A stretch of 64,000 nucleotides of DNA from Entophlyctis helioformis (taxonomy: Eukaryota; Chytridiomycota; Chytridiomycetes; Chytridiales; Chytriomycetaceae). The DNA lies in the NCBI GenBank assembly GCA_025526915.1, contig JAHLKH010000114.1, positions 22,625 through 86,624 on the forward strand. Direction: 5' to 3'. Under the pieces are notes generated by a model. That model was not told the origin of the DNA and did no database searches. It was given only the letters and a program-made list of their open reading frames with translations. This document shows positions 11,364 through 21,216 of the stretch, piece by piece. Numbering within the stretch: the first letter of the stretch is position 1; each line of letters begins with the position of its first letter. The position numbers and the translations under genes are program-made.

Positions 11364-11630
11364 GCTGGCTGAGCGGGCTGTCTGGATGTCTGTACGGGAA
11401 GGCTGAGCTGGGCAGGCTTGGCTGGGCAGGCTGTTCGGCAAGGCTAGTTGAGTGACAGTCCAAGTCCACAAGATCGAAGAAAACTCGGCCTTGTGCTGAA
11501 ACATCACGCAAACATCACGCGGTTGTGATTGTTCCGGGCAGCGGCGAGCGTGTGACTGCGCAGATCGGGCCGACCCTCACGGCTCGCAGCATGCGTGCGT
11601 GCGTGCGTGCGTGTGTGCGTGCGTGCGGTG

Positions 11631-11681
<51 letters not shown>

Positions 11682-11831
11682 TCGGGCATCAACATGTCTG
11701 TCCGTCTGCACGTCTGCCCGCCTCCACGATGACTGGCGTGGCGGGAGTGCCACGCTTCGGCGGACTGACGCGCAGCCAACACGAAAACCGGGCTTTCCGA
11801 TGCCACCAACAACCGGAACGAACCCGCCGCC
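11364..11831. promoter_or_regulatory. Shared FTR1/FET3 promoter region
   Basis: The 468-bp spacer between the divergent start codons of the iron permease and ferroxidase. Co-regulation by iron is expected from the pairing. It contains a direct repeat AACATCACGC (two copies about 11503-11521) close to the middle and a GTGC tetranucleotide tract (11592-11682) near FET3. I found no WGATAA-type site, so the regulator cannot be named. Confidence 0.5.
11592..11682 (+). repeat. GTGC tetranucleotide tract
   Basis: Roughly 22 units of GTGC/TGCG in two blocks separated by a short GTGT and GGTG interruption, 150 bp upstream of the FET3 start. Alternating purine-pyrimidine sequence, so Z-DNA-prone and length-variable. 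Confidence 0.9.
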
Positions 11832-13733
11832 ATGCTCGCTCTGCTGGTCCCGCTGGCCGCCCTGGCCGCCTCTGCGTCGGCCGCCGTCGTCACCGTCAAC
11901 TGGAACATCACATACGTCGCCAACGTCAACCCAGACGGCCTGTATCCGCGCCGTGCCATTGGCGTCAACGGCGTGTGGCCGCCGCCGGCGCTCGAGGCCA
12001 CGCTCGGCGACACGCTGGTCATCAACGTGCGCAACAGCCTCGACATCGTCACGGATCTGCATGCGCACGGCCTTTACCAGAACGGCACCACCTACTACGA
12101 CGGTGCGGCCGGTGTCACCGAGTGCGGCATCGTGCCTGGCACGTCGTTCACGTACGAAATCCCCATCCAGCAGACCGGCACCTATTGGATCCACGGCCAC
12201 CGCTACGGCCAGTACGTCGACGGTCTGCGTGCACCGCTGATCCTGCACCCGCCTGCAGCGCAGCGCAACCGGACGGCGTCGGGCATTCCGTTTGACGGCG
12301 AGCTTGTGGTCTCGGTCTCTGGTGAGTAGCGCTGCTGTGGTCGCTGTTGTGCCTCTGTTTGTTGCTGTCCTTGCACGCCATGGACTTGCGCCAACGCCAC
12401 TGACTGACGCTGACCGATCCGTCCCGGCCATGCCTCGCCTGCACAGACTGGTACCACCAGGAGCACAAGCCGCTCAACGACTTCTTCCTGTCCATCTTCA
12501 ACCCGACCGGCAAGGAGCCCGTGCCCGAGTCTGGCCTCATCAACCACCAGGCGAACGCAGTTCTGTCTGTGCTGCCCGGCAAGACGTACCTGGTGCGCGT
12601 CATCTGCATGTCGGCCATTGCGACGTTCAACTTTTACATCGATGACCACGAGATGACGCTTGTCGAGGTCGACGGCGAGGACATCAAGCCCGTCGTGGCC
12701 CCCATCTTCCCGATCGCCTCTGCGCAGCGCTACGCCTTCCTCATCACGACCAAGAACACGACCAACTTCAACTACCGCATCCACGCCGACATGGACACGG
12801 CCATGTTTGACTCGCTGCCTCCTACACTCAACACTCGCGTCAACGGCACGCTGCAGTATGCACCGTCGGCACCGCTCTTCGAGTCCAAGGCCGAAGTGCC
12901 CGACGTGATGCTCTTTGACGAGACGGTGTTTGAGCCTGTTGTTCCGATCCCGGCATACCCGGTTGCGGCGTCGCACACCTACGGCGTCACGTTCGAGGTC
13001 TTTGAGGACGGCGTCAACCACGGCACGTTCAACCGCACGATCTACAAGGCCGGCCTTGTGCCCGCCATGTACACGGCCATGACTATGGGCGAGCTGGCTA
13101 CCAACCCCGCCGTGTACGGCCCCAACCACCCGACGATCGTCACGGGCCACCTGCAGGGCATCCAGATTGTCATCAACAACGAGGACACTGGCCGCCACCC
13201 GTTCCATCTCCACGGCCACAAGTTCCAGCTGGTGTCGCTCGTTGCCGACGCTCCCTTTGACCCGACCAACACCACGTACATGGACTCGCTCAACGCCGTT
13301 GCCAACCCGTCGCGCCGTGACACGGTTGCCATCCCCGGCGGCGGCCACGCTGTTCTGCGCTTCATGGCCGACAACCCCGGCGCGTGGCTGTTCCATTGCC
13401 ACGTCGAGTGGCATCTGGAGGCCGGTCTTGCAGCCGTCATCATCGAGGCACCTCTCGAGATGCAGAAGAAGATCAAGATCCCCAAGCAGACGACCGACCA
13501 TGCCTTGCGCTTGGCCAGAAGATCTCGGGCAACGCGGCTGGCTTCAACGACGCCACGACTTTCCCGGCCAGTCGGTCATCCAGCTGTACCCCGAGGGCTT
13601 CAAGCTCAAGGGGATACTGGCGCTGATCGCGTGCATTGTGTCGGCGATTGCCGGCATGGCCTCTGTGGTGTGGTACGCCAATGGCGAGTTGTCCGCCCAT
13701 CACCATCATCACCACCACCACCGGGCCGACTGA
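11832..13733 (+). CDS. FET3: Multicopper ferroxidase (two apparent frameshifts)
   Basis: Oxidises Fe(II) for uptake by FTR1 at the plasma membrane. Exon 1 is 11832-12321 and exon 2 starts at 12447. A signal peptide occupies residues 1-18. Copper-ligand motifs are all present: LHAHGLYQNG, WIHGHRYGQY, HPFHLHGHKF and HCHVEWHLEAG. The extracellular stem is followed by one transmembrane helix (ILALIACIVSAIAGMASVVWY) and a short tail with eight consecutive His. Between about 13500 and 13565 the family-like sequence moves through three frames (QKISGNAAGFNDAT in one, GQSVIQLYPEGF in the next), consistent with two single-base losses; the restored length would be 592 aa. Divergent from FTR1. Confidence 0.85.
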
Positions 13734-13781
13734 GTCTCGCTTGGAATGGTCCGCTCCGCATCCACTTGGCCGTGAATTAAG

Positions 13782-15484
13782 ATGGATGATCGCCGCGTGT
13801 TTCCTCGTTCATCGTCAGATGGCGGGCGGCGTTTTAGTGCGGGAAGGCAGCTCAAGCAGCAAGCGCCGAGAGGCCACTGCGTCGTGCTGGGTGCAGGCGT
13901 CGTGGGTCTGACGACCGCGCTTGTTCTCGTGCGGCAGGGCTGGTTGGTACGCAAGCAAGCCGCCGCCACCATCGCCGCCACCGCTCTGCACACGCTTGCC
14001 AGCCGGCCGTGTCGCTGACACCGCACGACAGGTCACCGTCATCGCACAAGCGTTTCCGTTTGCCTATGACAAGCACGATCCGCTGTATGCGTCACCGAAA
14101 GCCGGTGCCCACTGGTGCTCGTTTGCCGATAAGGACGACCTCAGGCTGCAACGCAAGTGTACCGCTGTATGCATCCACCTGGCCCGCCGTCGCCTGAGCT
14201 GACACTCGACCCCAGGTCTGGAGCTCGACACGTTCAAGATCCTGATGGCCATGGTGGACAGCGACCCGGACTCGCCCGTGATGTGTGCACCGTCGCTGCT
14301 GTACTACAAGCGCAAGCCGGCCGACTGGTCCGAGCCGTGGTTCGCTCGGCACGTCCCCGATGTAACGACGCCATGCCAGACATGCGGCTGACCGTGCCTG
14401 TGCCAACCGCCAACGCAGACTAACACGCCATGTGTGGCTCGGTTGCCATGCCCCCAGTACCACGAACTCGACAAGAGCGAGATCCCGCCAGGCTACGAGT
14501 TTGGCATCTCGCACACGACCGTGTGCATGTCGGTGCCCCAGTACCTGGCCCGCCTGGTCGACATGCTGCGGTCATCTGGCCGCGCGCAGTTTGTGCAGAA
14601 ACACATTGGCATGTGGACGAAGGTGTCGCGTATGTCCCACAAGGACCCGCACGGCCGTCGTGGTCAACTGCCTGGGACTTGGCGCGCGCGATGTCGGCGG
14701 TGTGCGCGATGCGCGCATGGTGCCGGTGCGTGGGCAGATTGCCGTTGTCATGGGAGATGGCATCGGCCCGTCCAAGACCGGCTTCACGTATGCAGCAGGC
14801 GTTGTTGACGACGGTACGTCATGGAGCAGGCACCAGCACATGTGTGTGCTTTGATCCGCAGACTCACATGGGTGTAGGTAACGGCCTGACAACGGCCGAG
14901 GCGACGTATGTGATTCCGCGCAAGGACGGATCGTGCGTGCTCGGCGGCACGTTTATTGTGGGCGACGAAGACATGGACATGCGCGACGAGACGTTCATGG
15001 GGTTCGTGGCGCGGTGTGCGAGCATTGATGAGCAAGTGCAGCAGTGGAGACCAAGTACCAGCTGCCCATGTATGGCCGCGGCGGCGTCATTTCGCATTCA
15101 GTGGGACTACGACCGGCACGCGAGGGCGGCGTGCGCATCGAGGCCGAGATCCGAGGTGGGCATGGATCGCCAACGCCATGCGCAGGGGCTGGGACTGACT
15201 GCAAGCGTCCATGTGTGTGCATGCGCAGATGTGGCGGCCGGACCGTGGTGCTTGCGCACAACTACGGGCACGGATCGTATGGTGAGTCCGTGGGCATGCA
15301 GGTGGCAGCTGGTAGTGCGATCGGCATGTGGGCTGATGCGCATCAACAGGCTTCCAGACGTCGTGGGGGTCTGCGATCGAGGCGATGCGTGTGGTGGAAG
15401 GCGCTCTGCTGCAGGTCGACCTGGCCGGGCCTCGCACCGCTCCTTCTGCTGCCAGCACTCCCCTCTCCCTCTGCAAAACTGTGA
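13782..15484 (+). CDS. DAO1: D-amino-acid oxidase (several apparent frameshifts)
   Basis: FAD enzyme that oxidatively deaminates D-amino acids, normally peroxisomal. Exon 1 (13782-13946) carries the dinucleotide-binding GAGVVG near residue 37. Further exons: 14032-14152, 14216-14361, from 14458, from 14878, and from 15350. The intron at 14153-14215 has a GC donor (GCAAGT). Family motifs include NCLGLGARD, VRGQI and AHNYGHGSYG followed by SWGSA. Frame changes without a plausible intron occur near 14653, 15044 and 15240, so it is either decaying or affected by consensus errors. In one frame the C-terminus ends PSPSAKL-stop, a good peroxisomal PTS1; the frame continuous with the last exon instead ends at 15495. 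Confidence 0.7.
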
Positions 15485-15529
15485 TCGTCCATTAAACGAC
15501 TGTTTCTCCGCAAACGTACAACTGTGCGG

Positions 15530-16320
15530 ATGAGCGACAACCAGCAGCAGCAGCAGGCACGGCGCACGGCATCCGTGCAGCGCAAGACGGCCGAGACGGA
15601 CGTCTCCATCGAGCTCACGCTGCTCGACGTGCACGAGTACGACGCCCAGGCCATCTCCATCTCCAGCGGCATCGGGTTCCTTGACCATGTACGTCAGCCG
15701 TGCGTCGCTGTGCACACAACGACCCTCACACTCTGCTCCGCCCCCGACACCAACAGATGCTGCACGCTCTCGCCAAACACGCCAAATGGAGCCTGACGCT
15801 GACGTGCCAGGGCGACACGCACATCGACGACCACCACACCGTCGAAGACATTGGCCTGACGCTCGGCCGCGCCTTCAAGCAGGCGCTCACCGCCCGCAGC
15901 GGGTCGCTCGCCGGCATCCGCCGCTTCGCCCATGCCTACGCACCGCTCGACGAGGCGCTCACCCGCGCCGTTGTCGACATCTCGGGCCGCCCGTCGGCGC
16001 ACATTGACCTCGGCCTCAAGCGCGAGAAGCTCGGCGCGCTCAGCTGCGAGATGATCCCACACTTTTTCGAGAGCTTTGCCGGGACGGCCGGCATGACGCT
16101 GCACGTCGATGTTCTCAAGGGGTTCAATGACCACCACCGGTGAGGGCCGTTTGCATTGCAGTGCTTTCTTGTCTGTGTGCTTGGCGTGCGCTGATGCGCT
16201 GATCGCTTGGATTGCAGGAGCGAGTCGGCGTTCAAGGCCACGGCGATTGCCTTGCGCGAGGCCGTGTCGTACTCGGGCGGCTCTGACGTTCCCAGCACTA
16301 AGGGCACGCTTACTGAATGA
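15530..16320 (+). CDS. HIS3: Imidazoleglycerol-phosphate dehydratase
   Basis: Sixth step of histidine biosynthesis. Exons 15530-15688, 15757-16139 and 16218-16320 encode 214 aa, close to the fungal norm. Manganese-binding motifs are intact: [15 protein letters not shown] (spans the first splice junction), [10 protein letters not shown] and [10 protein letters not shown] (spans the second). The frame is clean. A short Gln-rich N-terminus (residues 4-8) precedes the enzyme. The start codon lies 46 bp after the presumed DAO stop, so its promoter may overlap the DAO 3' end. Convergent with the calcium pump gene; the 220-bp spacer 16321-16540 holds both 3' ends. Confidence 0.94.
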
Positions 16321-16540
16321 GATCTCGCCTTCCTCACTCCGTCCCCTAGCAATACACTCTCTTGTAAACCGTGCTGGCGATTCAGACCCACTGCGCGAGG
16401 CGCATTCTCATGACAGCCATACACGCGAATAGATATACTTTTGACTGGATTGTATTGAGACAAGAAGAGATGGGCCCTGCAACTGGAGAAAAAAGAGAGT
16501 GTGGAATAACAAAATATTTGCCGAGTCCAAGCGAATCCCA

Positions 16541-19500
16541 CTAGTGCTTGGGTCCCGAGGTTGTGCTGGCACGCGCCTGGCGCTGGGCAGCCATGCGGTT
16601 GCGGCGGATCTGGTTAAAGTCGACCATCTGCACGGTGGAGTAGTCGACGCGGCCAGAGCGGCCACGGAAGGCGTTGACGACCCACAAAGCGCGGAAGAGG
16701 TCGCGGAGGGTGCCCCAGATGCCAGAAGGTGCGGTGGCAATGGTGTTGGTGGAGCCGGCAGTGGCCGAGAACTCGGACGAGAGAGCAGGGCCCGAAGTGA
16801 CGGCGGGGAGCGTGGTCTTGTCCGACTTGCCATCCTTGATGGGGAGGTCAACGGCAGTGGCACCCATGTCTGCAGGGGGCTGGCCGCGAACCTCCTGCGA
16901 CTCGCTGAACATCCAGGCGGGCAGGGGGAAGTCGGGGAGGATGCGGACGAGGAAGCCAACGGGGAACGAGCCGAGACCAATGGCAACCGAGAGAGCCCAG
17001 TGAGCGATCGTGAGGCCGGAGGGGTCCGTCTTGAAGATGACACCAGCAAACTGGACAATGATGGTCTGGCCAAGGATCATGATGAACAGGATAAAGAGGA
17101 ACGTCGGGTTGGAGAAGAAGCCCTTGAAGACGTTGAGGTCGCGCGAGATGGAGCGGCAGTTGATCTGGTTGAAGACCTGGCAGAAGACGTAGGCGTTGAA
17201 GATGATCGTGGCAGTGACAATGTCGACACCAGACTCCTTGTACGAGGCGGGGTCGCGGGCCGGGTCGCCGAACCACTTGGGGCCCTGGAAGAAGAGAACG
17301 AGGACAGCGCCAATCTGGTAGATGGCCTGGCCGACAATCATCTTGAACATGTTGGGCGAGATGATCGTCTCGAAGCGGCTGGCCGGCTTGCGGTCAAGGA
17401 GGCCAGGCGCAGGGGGGTCGGTGGCGAGGGCAAGAGCGGCAAACGTGTCCATGATGAGGTTGATCCAGAGCAGCTGAACGGCAGACAGAGCAGAGACCAT
17501 GGTCTTGGGGCCGGCGACGGTGGTGTAGAAGGCGGTGGTGATGGCAATCAGGACGGCCGACACGTTGACAGTGAGCTGGAACTGCAGGAACTTGCGGATC
17601 GAGTCGTACACACAGCGACCCCACACGACGGCCTTGACGAGCGACGCAAAGTTGTCGTCCATGAGCACAATGTCGGACGCCTCCTTGGCGACCTCGGTAC
17701 CGGCAATGCCCATGGCGAAGCCGACATCGGCAGCAGTCAGCGCAGGCGCGTCGTTGGTGCCGTCACCGGTAACAGCAACAGTCTGGCCCAGACGCTTGAG
17801 GTTGTTGACGAGAATCTGCTTGTCGAGCGGCGACGAGCGGGCAAGAACCTGGAGACGCGGGAGGATCTCGTCCATCTGGTCCTGCGTGAGCGTGCGGAAC
17901 TTGGGGCCCTCCATGGCGATACCGTCGGCAGACAGGATACCACAGCCACGCGCAATGGCCTTGGCGGTCGCCAGGTTGTCACCAGTGACCATGCGGACAA
18001 CCACGCCGGCCTTCTGGCACGACGCGACGGCGTCAGGGACCTCGGGACGGAGCGGGTCGAGAATGCCAACCAGACCAACAAAGATCAGGCTGTCGTCGTC
18101 GGGGATCTTGTCGTCGGCCTTGGCATCGGCGTCAATGGTGGAGCTCGAGGCCTTGACCGTGTTGGGGAGAGGGCGGATAGAGATACCAATGGTGCGGAGA
18201 GCGTTGTTGGCGTACGTGTCAATGGTCTGCTCAAAGTAGGCGCGGACATCGGCAGTGAGGGGCTGCACGCGGCCGGTGGCGTCAATGTAGCGGTCGCAGA
18301 TGCCGAGGATGATCTCCGAGGCACCCTTGGCGCAGATCCAGTCCTTGGTCGTGGCCGACGCAGGCGAGATCTCATCGGCATTGAGGCCGAGCGAAGCCTC
18401 GAGAGCACGGTCGATGGGGGCGCGGACAATGCACGACATGCGCTTGCGCTCAGACGAGAACGGCTCAATGGCAGTGAGCTCCGACGAGGCGCGGTCCTTG
18501 ACGTAGTCGAAACCAATAAGACGGGTCATGTTGAGGATAGCCACCTCGGTCTTGGAGCCCTTGAAGTTGATCTTGCCGTCCTTGTCGACCAGCTCCTCGG
18601 CAGTCGAGTTGACGTTGAGGGTGAGAGCAAGCAGACCAAGCAGACGCTCGGCGAGCGACGCGTCCTTGTGCACCGACGAGAGGTTGGCAATGACGTTGGC
18701 CCTGAGGGCATCGGGGACGTCCTTTTGCACAAAGGGGGTCTTGAAGAGGACACCCTCGACGACGGTCATCTGGTTCATGGTGAGCGTGCCCGTCTTGTCC
18801 GAGCAAATGGTGGTGGCGTTGCCCATGGTCTCGCAAGCAGACAGGTGGCGCACGAGGTTGTTGTCCTTGAGCATCTTGACGGTGGCGTGGGCAAGCGAGA
18901 GCGTGACGGCGAGCGGCAGGCCCTCGGGCACGGCGACGACGACAATGGTGATGGTCAGGATGAGGAGGGCAATGATGTCCTGCGAGAGCTGGAACGAGTC
19001 GCGGGTCGACGGAGGCGTGACGATGAAGTAGGCAGCGAGCAGGATGCACGTGACGGAGATGGCGGCAATCATGGCGAACTTGGCAATGAAGTCTGCGATC
19101 TTGCCGAGCTTGGCCTGCAGGGGCGTCTCCTCGGGCTCGACGTCGAGGGCAGCGAGCGAGCGGCCGTTCATCGAGTTGATGCCGGTGGCAATGAGCATCA
19201 TCTTGCCGACACCGTTGACGACCTTGGTGCCCGAGAGCAGGAACGGGTCGTGCACCAGGTCCTTCTCGATCGAGATGGGCTCGCCGGTGAGCGACGACTC
19301 GTCCGTCTGGATGTTGAAGCCCTGGATGAGGACACCGTCGGCGGGGATGACGTCGCCGGTCTGGAGCAGGCAGACGTCACCGACGAGGAGCGACGCGGTG
19401 GGGACCTCCATGGTCTCGCCGTTGCGCACGACACGGAACTCGGACAGCGATTTTGAAAAGTCGGACAGCGCGCGGAACTGGGCCTGCTTGCGGTAGTCGG

Positions 19501-20182
19501 ACACGGAGCCGACCAGGACGACAATGAGCACGGCCATGACGATGGCACCGCCGTCGATGAGGGCGAGCTGGTCGCGCTTGCCGACGGGGGCGAACCACAG
19601 CTTGTAGATACCGATGCCCATCTCGGCGGCGGCGGCAAAGCACAGCACGATCAGCGTCTTGTCCTGCAGCGCCTCCCACATGAACTGGAAGATGTTCTTG
19701 AGCACGGGCTCGGGCAGCGAGTTGTTGGAGTAGAAGGCTCTGCGCTCATCCTGGCCGTCGTTGTCGCCCTATTGGTTGTTGTTGTTGCGGTGGATATTGT
19801 GGTGATGGTGGAGAAATGGTGGTCAGAGCGTGTCAGTGGGATTTTTGTGGACGGCAGATGTGCAGCCCGCGCCTTGGCAAAAGTGGTGCTGTGGCTTGGC
19901 TGGCTGGCCAGATGACTGTGTGCGAAGAGGATGCCGCAGCGGCGTCAAGGGCGGAAGGCGCCGAGGGGGAAGGCGCTGGCAGCAGGCGGTCGCTTACGCC
20001 AGTGATAGCGACAGTGACTGCGACTACCGCTGGGGTGTCTCACGCCGCCGCCAGTGGGTTTCCATCGCACTTGGCAACAGCCAGCCAGACAGACCCACGC
20101 ACAGACAGACCCACGCACAGCCAGGCACAAACAAACAAAGGGGCAGGCAGAGAGGCAGGCAGGCAGAGAGGCAGGCAGGCAG

Positions 20183-20229
<47 letters not shown>

Positions 20230-20449
20230 AGACAGCAGGCCGTACCTTGGCGATAGTCAGACCGTTGACAATGTCTGCGTCGAGGGCCTTGGCAATGCCC
20301 GCGGTGCCGCCGAGCTCGGTGTACAGCGCGGGGTTCTTGGGATCGACGAGGCCCAGAATCTCGTCGGGCGTGAGCTTGAAGCGGTCCGACTTGGGGTGTG
20401 CAACGGCCGCCACTTGGCTGTTGTTGTTGTTTGCGGAGGTCTCGGCCAT
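16541..20449 (-). CDS. PMC1: PMC1/PMCA-type calcium-transporting P-type ATPase
   Basis: Pumps Ca2+ out of the cytosol (vacuole or plasma membrane). Exon 1 is 20449-20246 (68 codons) and exon 2 is 19768-16541, 1143 aa, intact. Motifs in order: SSLTGEPI (actuator), VPEGLPLAV (M4 Ca site), SDKTGTLT with phospho-Asp near 392, TGDGTNDAPAL (hinge), then M5-M10. The C-terminal tail contains LRDLFRALWVVNAFRGRSGR, which resembles the calmodulin-binding autoinhibitory segment of animal PMCAs. An in-frame Met at 20581 would add 44 residues of Ser/Pro/Ala-rich sequence; 20449 is chosen because conserved N-terminal residues begin soon after. The single intron is 477 nt and contains a minisatellite. Confidence 0.93.
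20140..20229 (+). repeat. GGCA tetranucleotide minisatellite in calcium-pump intron
   Basis: GGCA/CAGG units with a few AGAG interruptions, longest uninterrupted run about 20184-20227. It lies inside the 477-nt first intron of the ATPase gene, close to the splice donor (20245). Lower-density repeats of GACA/CAGC type continue to about 20080. Confidence 0.9.
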
Positions 20450-20581
20450 GGCTGCAGGTGGGAACAGGACGACGGAGACGGGGTGGGGCTGCTGGGGTGC
20501 GGCGGCGTCTGCGGGGTCTGCGGGTGCGTCTGCGTTGGCGTTGGGGATGGAGGGCGAAATGGGCGGGCGGCTGCTGGCCAT

Positions 20582-21216
20582 TTGAAGGGGAAACGGGCGT
20601 GGAGTGGCTCGCCGGTGCTTGGCTGCCCACCGTGCAAATTTGGCCCATGAAACACCGCGTGGATTAGTCCGCACGCTTGGCTGCTGGGGCACCGCCCGCG
20701 TGACTCGGGCTGCGCTGGGCGGAAATCCCAGCACACAGGCATCCACTGGGCACACGCTTGGCAGCCGCTTGGCGGTCGCTGGGCACACTTGGCACTCGCT
20801 GGCTGGACGCCTGCTTGGCTGGACACCCGCTGGGTACCCGCTTGGCACCGAAAGTCGCTGTGCACGCCGGCCCACTCATCCAGGCTGCGCCTCTGCCGCT
20901 ATCTCGCTGTTTGTCCGACACCCGCTCGTCTACGCCCAAGCGGCCCCCGGGCCATGTAGTCATCCAAACACACTTCTGCTTGACCCTGTGTGCACCGTGT
21001 GTACACACTGCAAAAATGACTCCCGATCCGCTTGGCCACTGCGCCCCTGTTCCGCCATCGCCACAACCGCTTGTCGCTGCTGCCATCATCCATGCCCTCG
21101 ATCTGGCCATCCATCCCAGCGTCTCCTTATCGACCAGGCTGCCTTGCACTTTGTAGCCAGTCTGTCGCTTTCGACTGGGCAACGGCAGGTACGGTACACT
21201 ACAATTCATTAAGCGT
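20582..21216. other. Intergenic, upstream of calcium pump and 3' of ABCC gene
   Basis: No coding region supported. 20660-20870 is built from a degenerate CTTGGC/CTGGGC-like motif with GCACAC interruptions, recurring every 10-20 bases, which produces accidental ORFs rich in Ala/Gly/Ser. The ATPase promoter should be in this stretch. Confidence 0.5.

Noticed and set aside
13700..13733. His8 tail as a cloning-vector tag
   Set aside because: Codons are mixed, residues follow the tag, and the tail continues a genuine ferroxidase membrane helix in genomic context with introns.
16499..19456. 985-codon open frame on the plus strand
   Set aside because: It is exactly antisense to the calcium pump coding sequence, has no family features, and arises from GC-rich codon usage.
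20660..20870. CTTGGC-rich stretch as a regulatory array
   Set aside because: Spacing and sequence are too irregular to call operators; degenerate simple-sequence DNA is the more economical reading.
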